62,269 nt of DNA from CAWELS01 sp964468205. GTDB taxonomy: Bacteria; Acidobacteriota; Terriglobia; Bryobacterales; Bryobacteraceae. Shown one piece after another: positions 61,747 to 62,269 of the stretch. The number at the start of each line of letters is the position of its first letter. Within the stretch, counting starts at the first letter, position 1. Position numbers and translations under genes: made by a program. The notes under the pieces were generated by a model, which searched no databases, was not told the origin of the DNA, and worked only from the letters and a program-made list of their open reading frames with translations. Location: positions 1 to 62,269 of the forward strand of contig CAYXVG010000043.1 in assembly GCA_964468205.1 (NCBI GenBank), in the 5' to 3' direction.

Positions 61747-62269
61747 CTACTGGCCCCCTCCGTCTCAATTTTCTCCCCCGGCCAATCTACCCGCTCCCCC
61801 CACCGTCGACTTCCAATCGACTCGATGAGATTCTCTTTTACCATCCAGTATATCCCGATTGGGTGTGACTGTCGACATTGACGATGAATCTTGTCATTTG
61901 CAAACGAACTCTGACGGCGAGAGCCTGAGACCTCGGCGACGAACCAGCCGTGCCCGGGGGCGGCTGGCGCGGCTGCTGCCGTGCGATCAAAGCAGCGGTG
62001 CGATCTCGATTTAGTGCTGTAGTCCGCCAGATGCGGAATCTCGGGATTGTGTATCGGACGCCTCCGCCCACCTGGATACGTTTTTCGAGCGCCGGACAAC
62101 TCGCCGTGGCTGGGATACTTACGCCGAAGACGCGATAGGGGTTCATCGCCAGAGTAGCCAATACAAGTCCTGGCATGAAAGGCGCTGGGTGGAGAGCCGG
62201 CGCAACGGTGTGAAGACCGTCCAGAAACACCCCCAGCCGGAACTAGAGATGGCTGGTTGGGACGATTGA
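61747..62269. other. End region, no supported gene
   Basis: 523 bp to the window end. A plus-strand frame runs from about 62013 to a stop at 62267-62269 without a convincing start, and a minus-strand frame (61838-62230) has an ATG but no recognised product. I cannot choose between them. Confidence 0.45.

Noticed and set aside
62013..62269. Plus-strand gene at the end of the window
   Set aside because: No start codon with a ribosome site and no recognised family; the frame may be chance.

Overview
This is a high-GC bacterial chromosome segment (two scaffold gaps of exactly 100 N each, at 4864-4963 and 55053-55152) that most resembles an acidobacterium of the Solibacter/Bryobacter type. The reasons are indirect: an Oar-like TonB-dependent receptor with an N-terminal carboxypeptidase-regulatory domain, a membrane-anchored CadC-like winged-helix regulator, a PEP-CTERM protein, and a secreted protein ending in an IPT/TIG-like tail of the kind common in that group. 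No rRNA, tRNA, IS element or CRISPR array was seen, so the assignment rests on gene style only.

Positions 1-17,000 form a mixed accessory/catabolic region. It starts with a flavin-binding PNPOx-family gene (cut by the window edge) and a DsrE-family gene, divergent from a TetR-family regulator; the gap between them holds a perfect 16-bp palindrome and an imperfect second copy. Next come galT, a DUF5060/DUF4038-type glycoside hydrolase, a 28-bp GC-rich tandem repeat broken by an assembly gap, a DUF1080 lipoprotein, a small membrane protein, a sugar isomerase/epimerase divergent from a sulfatase lipoprotein, a TPR protein and a large TonB-dependent receptor. The receptor diverges from a membrane-bound winged-helix regulator. 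A PEP-CTERM protein and an unrecognised gene follow.

Positions 17,300-62,000 are one long exopolysaccharide/capsule locus, almost all on the plus strand. A promoter-like site and structured leader precede a NusG/UpxY-type antiterminator, then a Wza-like export protein and a Wzc-like tyrosine autokinase, APS kinase, a secreted TIM-barrel protein, a second Wzc-like kinase without the tyrosine tail, a phage-tailspike-like beta-helix protein, a second secreted TIM-barrel paralogue, a Wzy/WaaL-like ligase or polymerase, a Wzx-like flippase, a PAPS-type sulfotransferase, a GT4 glycosyltransferase and a PglF/WbpM-type dehydratase. After these come an uncharacterised GNAT-like protein, a membrane phosphodiesterase-like enzyme, a PglC-type phosphoglycosyl transferase, a PglD-FemAB fusion, a second PglD, a radical SAM/SPASM enzyme, a CapK-like adenylate-forming enzyme, a DegT aminotransferase and two methyltransferases, with a truncated NIPSNAP gene between the methyltransferases. 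The end of the locus holds a degenerate-JAMM MPN membrane protein (minus strand), a GT39-type membrane glycosyltransferase cut by a gap, an SDR, an FkbH-like protein with a cysteine-rich N-terminus, a second copy of the GNAT-like family, and a stand-alone FemAB-like protein (minus strand).

Taken together, the locus can encode a bacillosamine-type amino-sugar route (PglF, PglE-like, PglD, PglC), an export machine, sulfation (CysC plus sulfotransferase) and an unusually rich set of acyl/aminoacyl-transfer proteins (two PglD-type domains, two FemAB-like domains, two members of an uncharacterised GNAT-like family, CapK, FkbH). It also encodes three secreted glycan-active proteins around a second kinase. 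The paired, partly fused acyltransferases and the block from 22,695 to 32,414 are the most likely places for undescribed biology.
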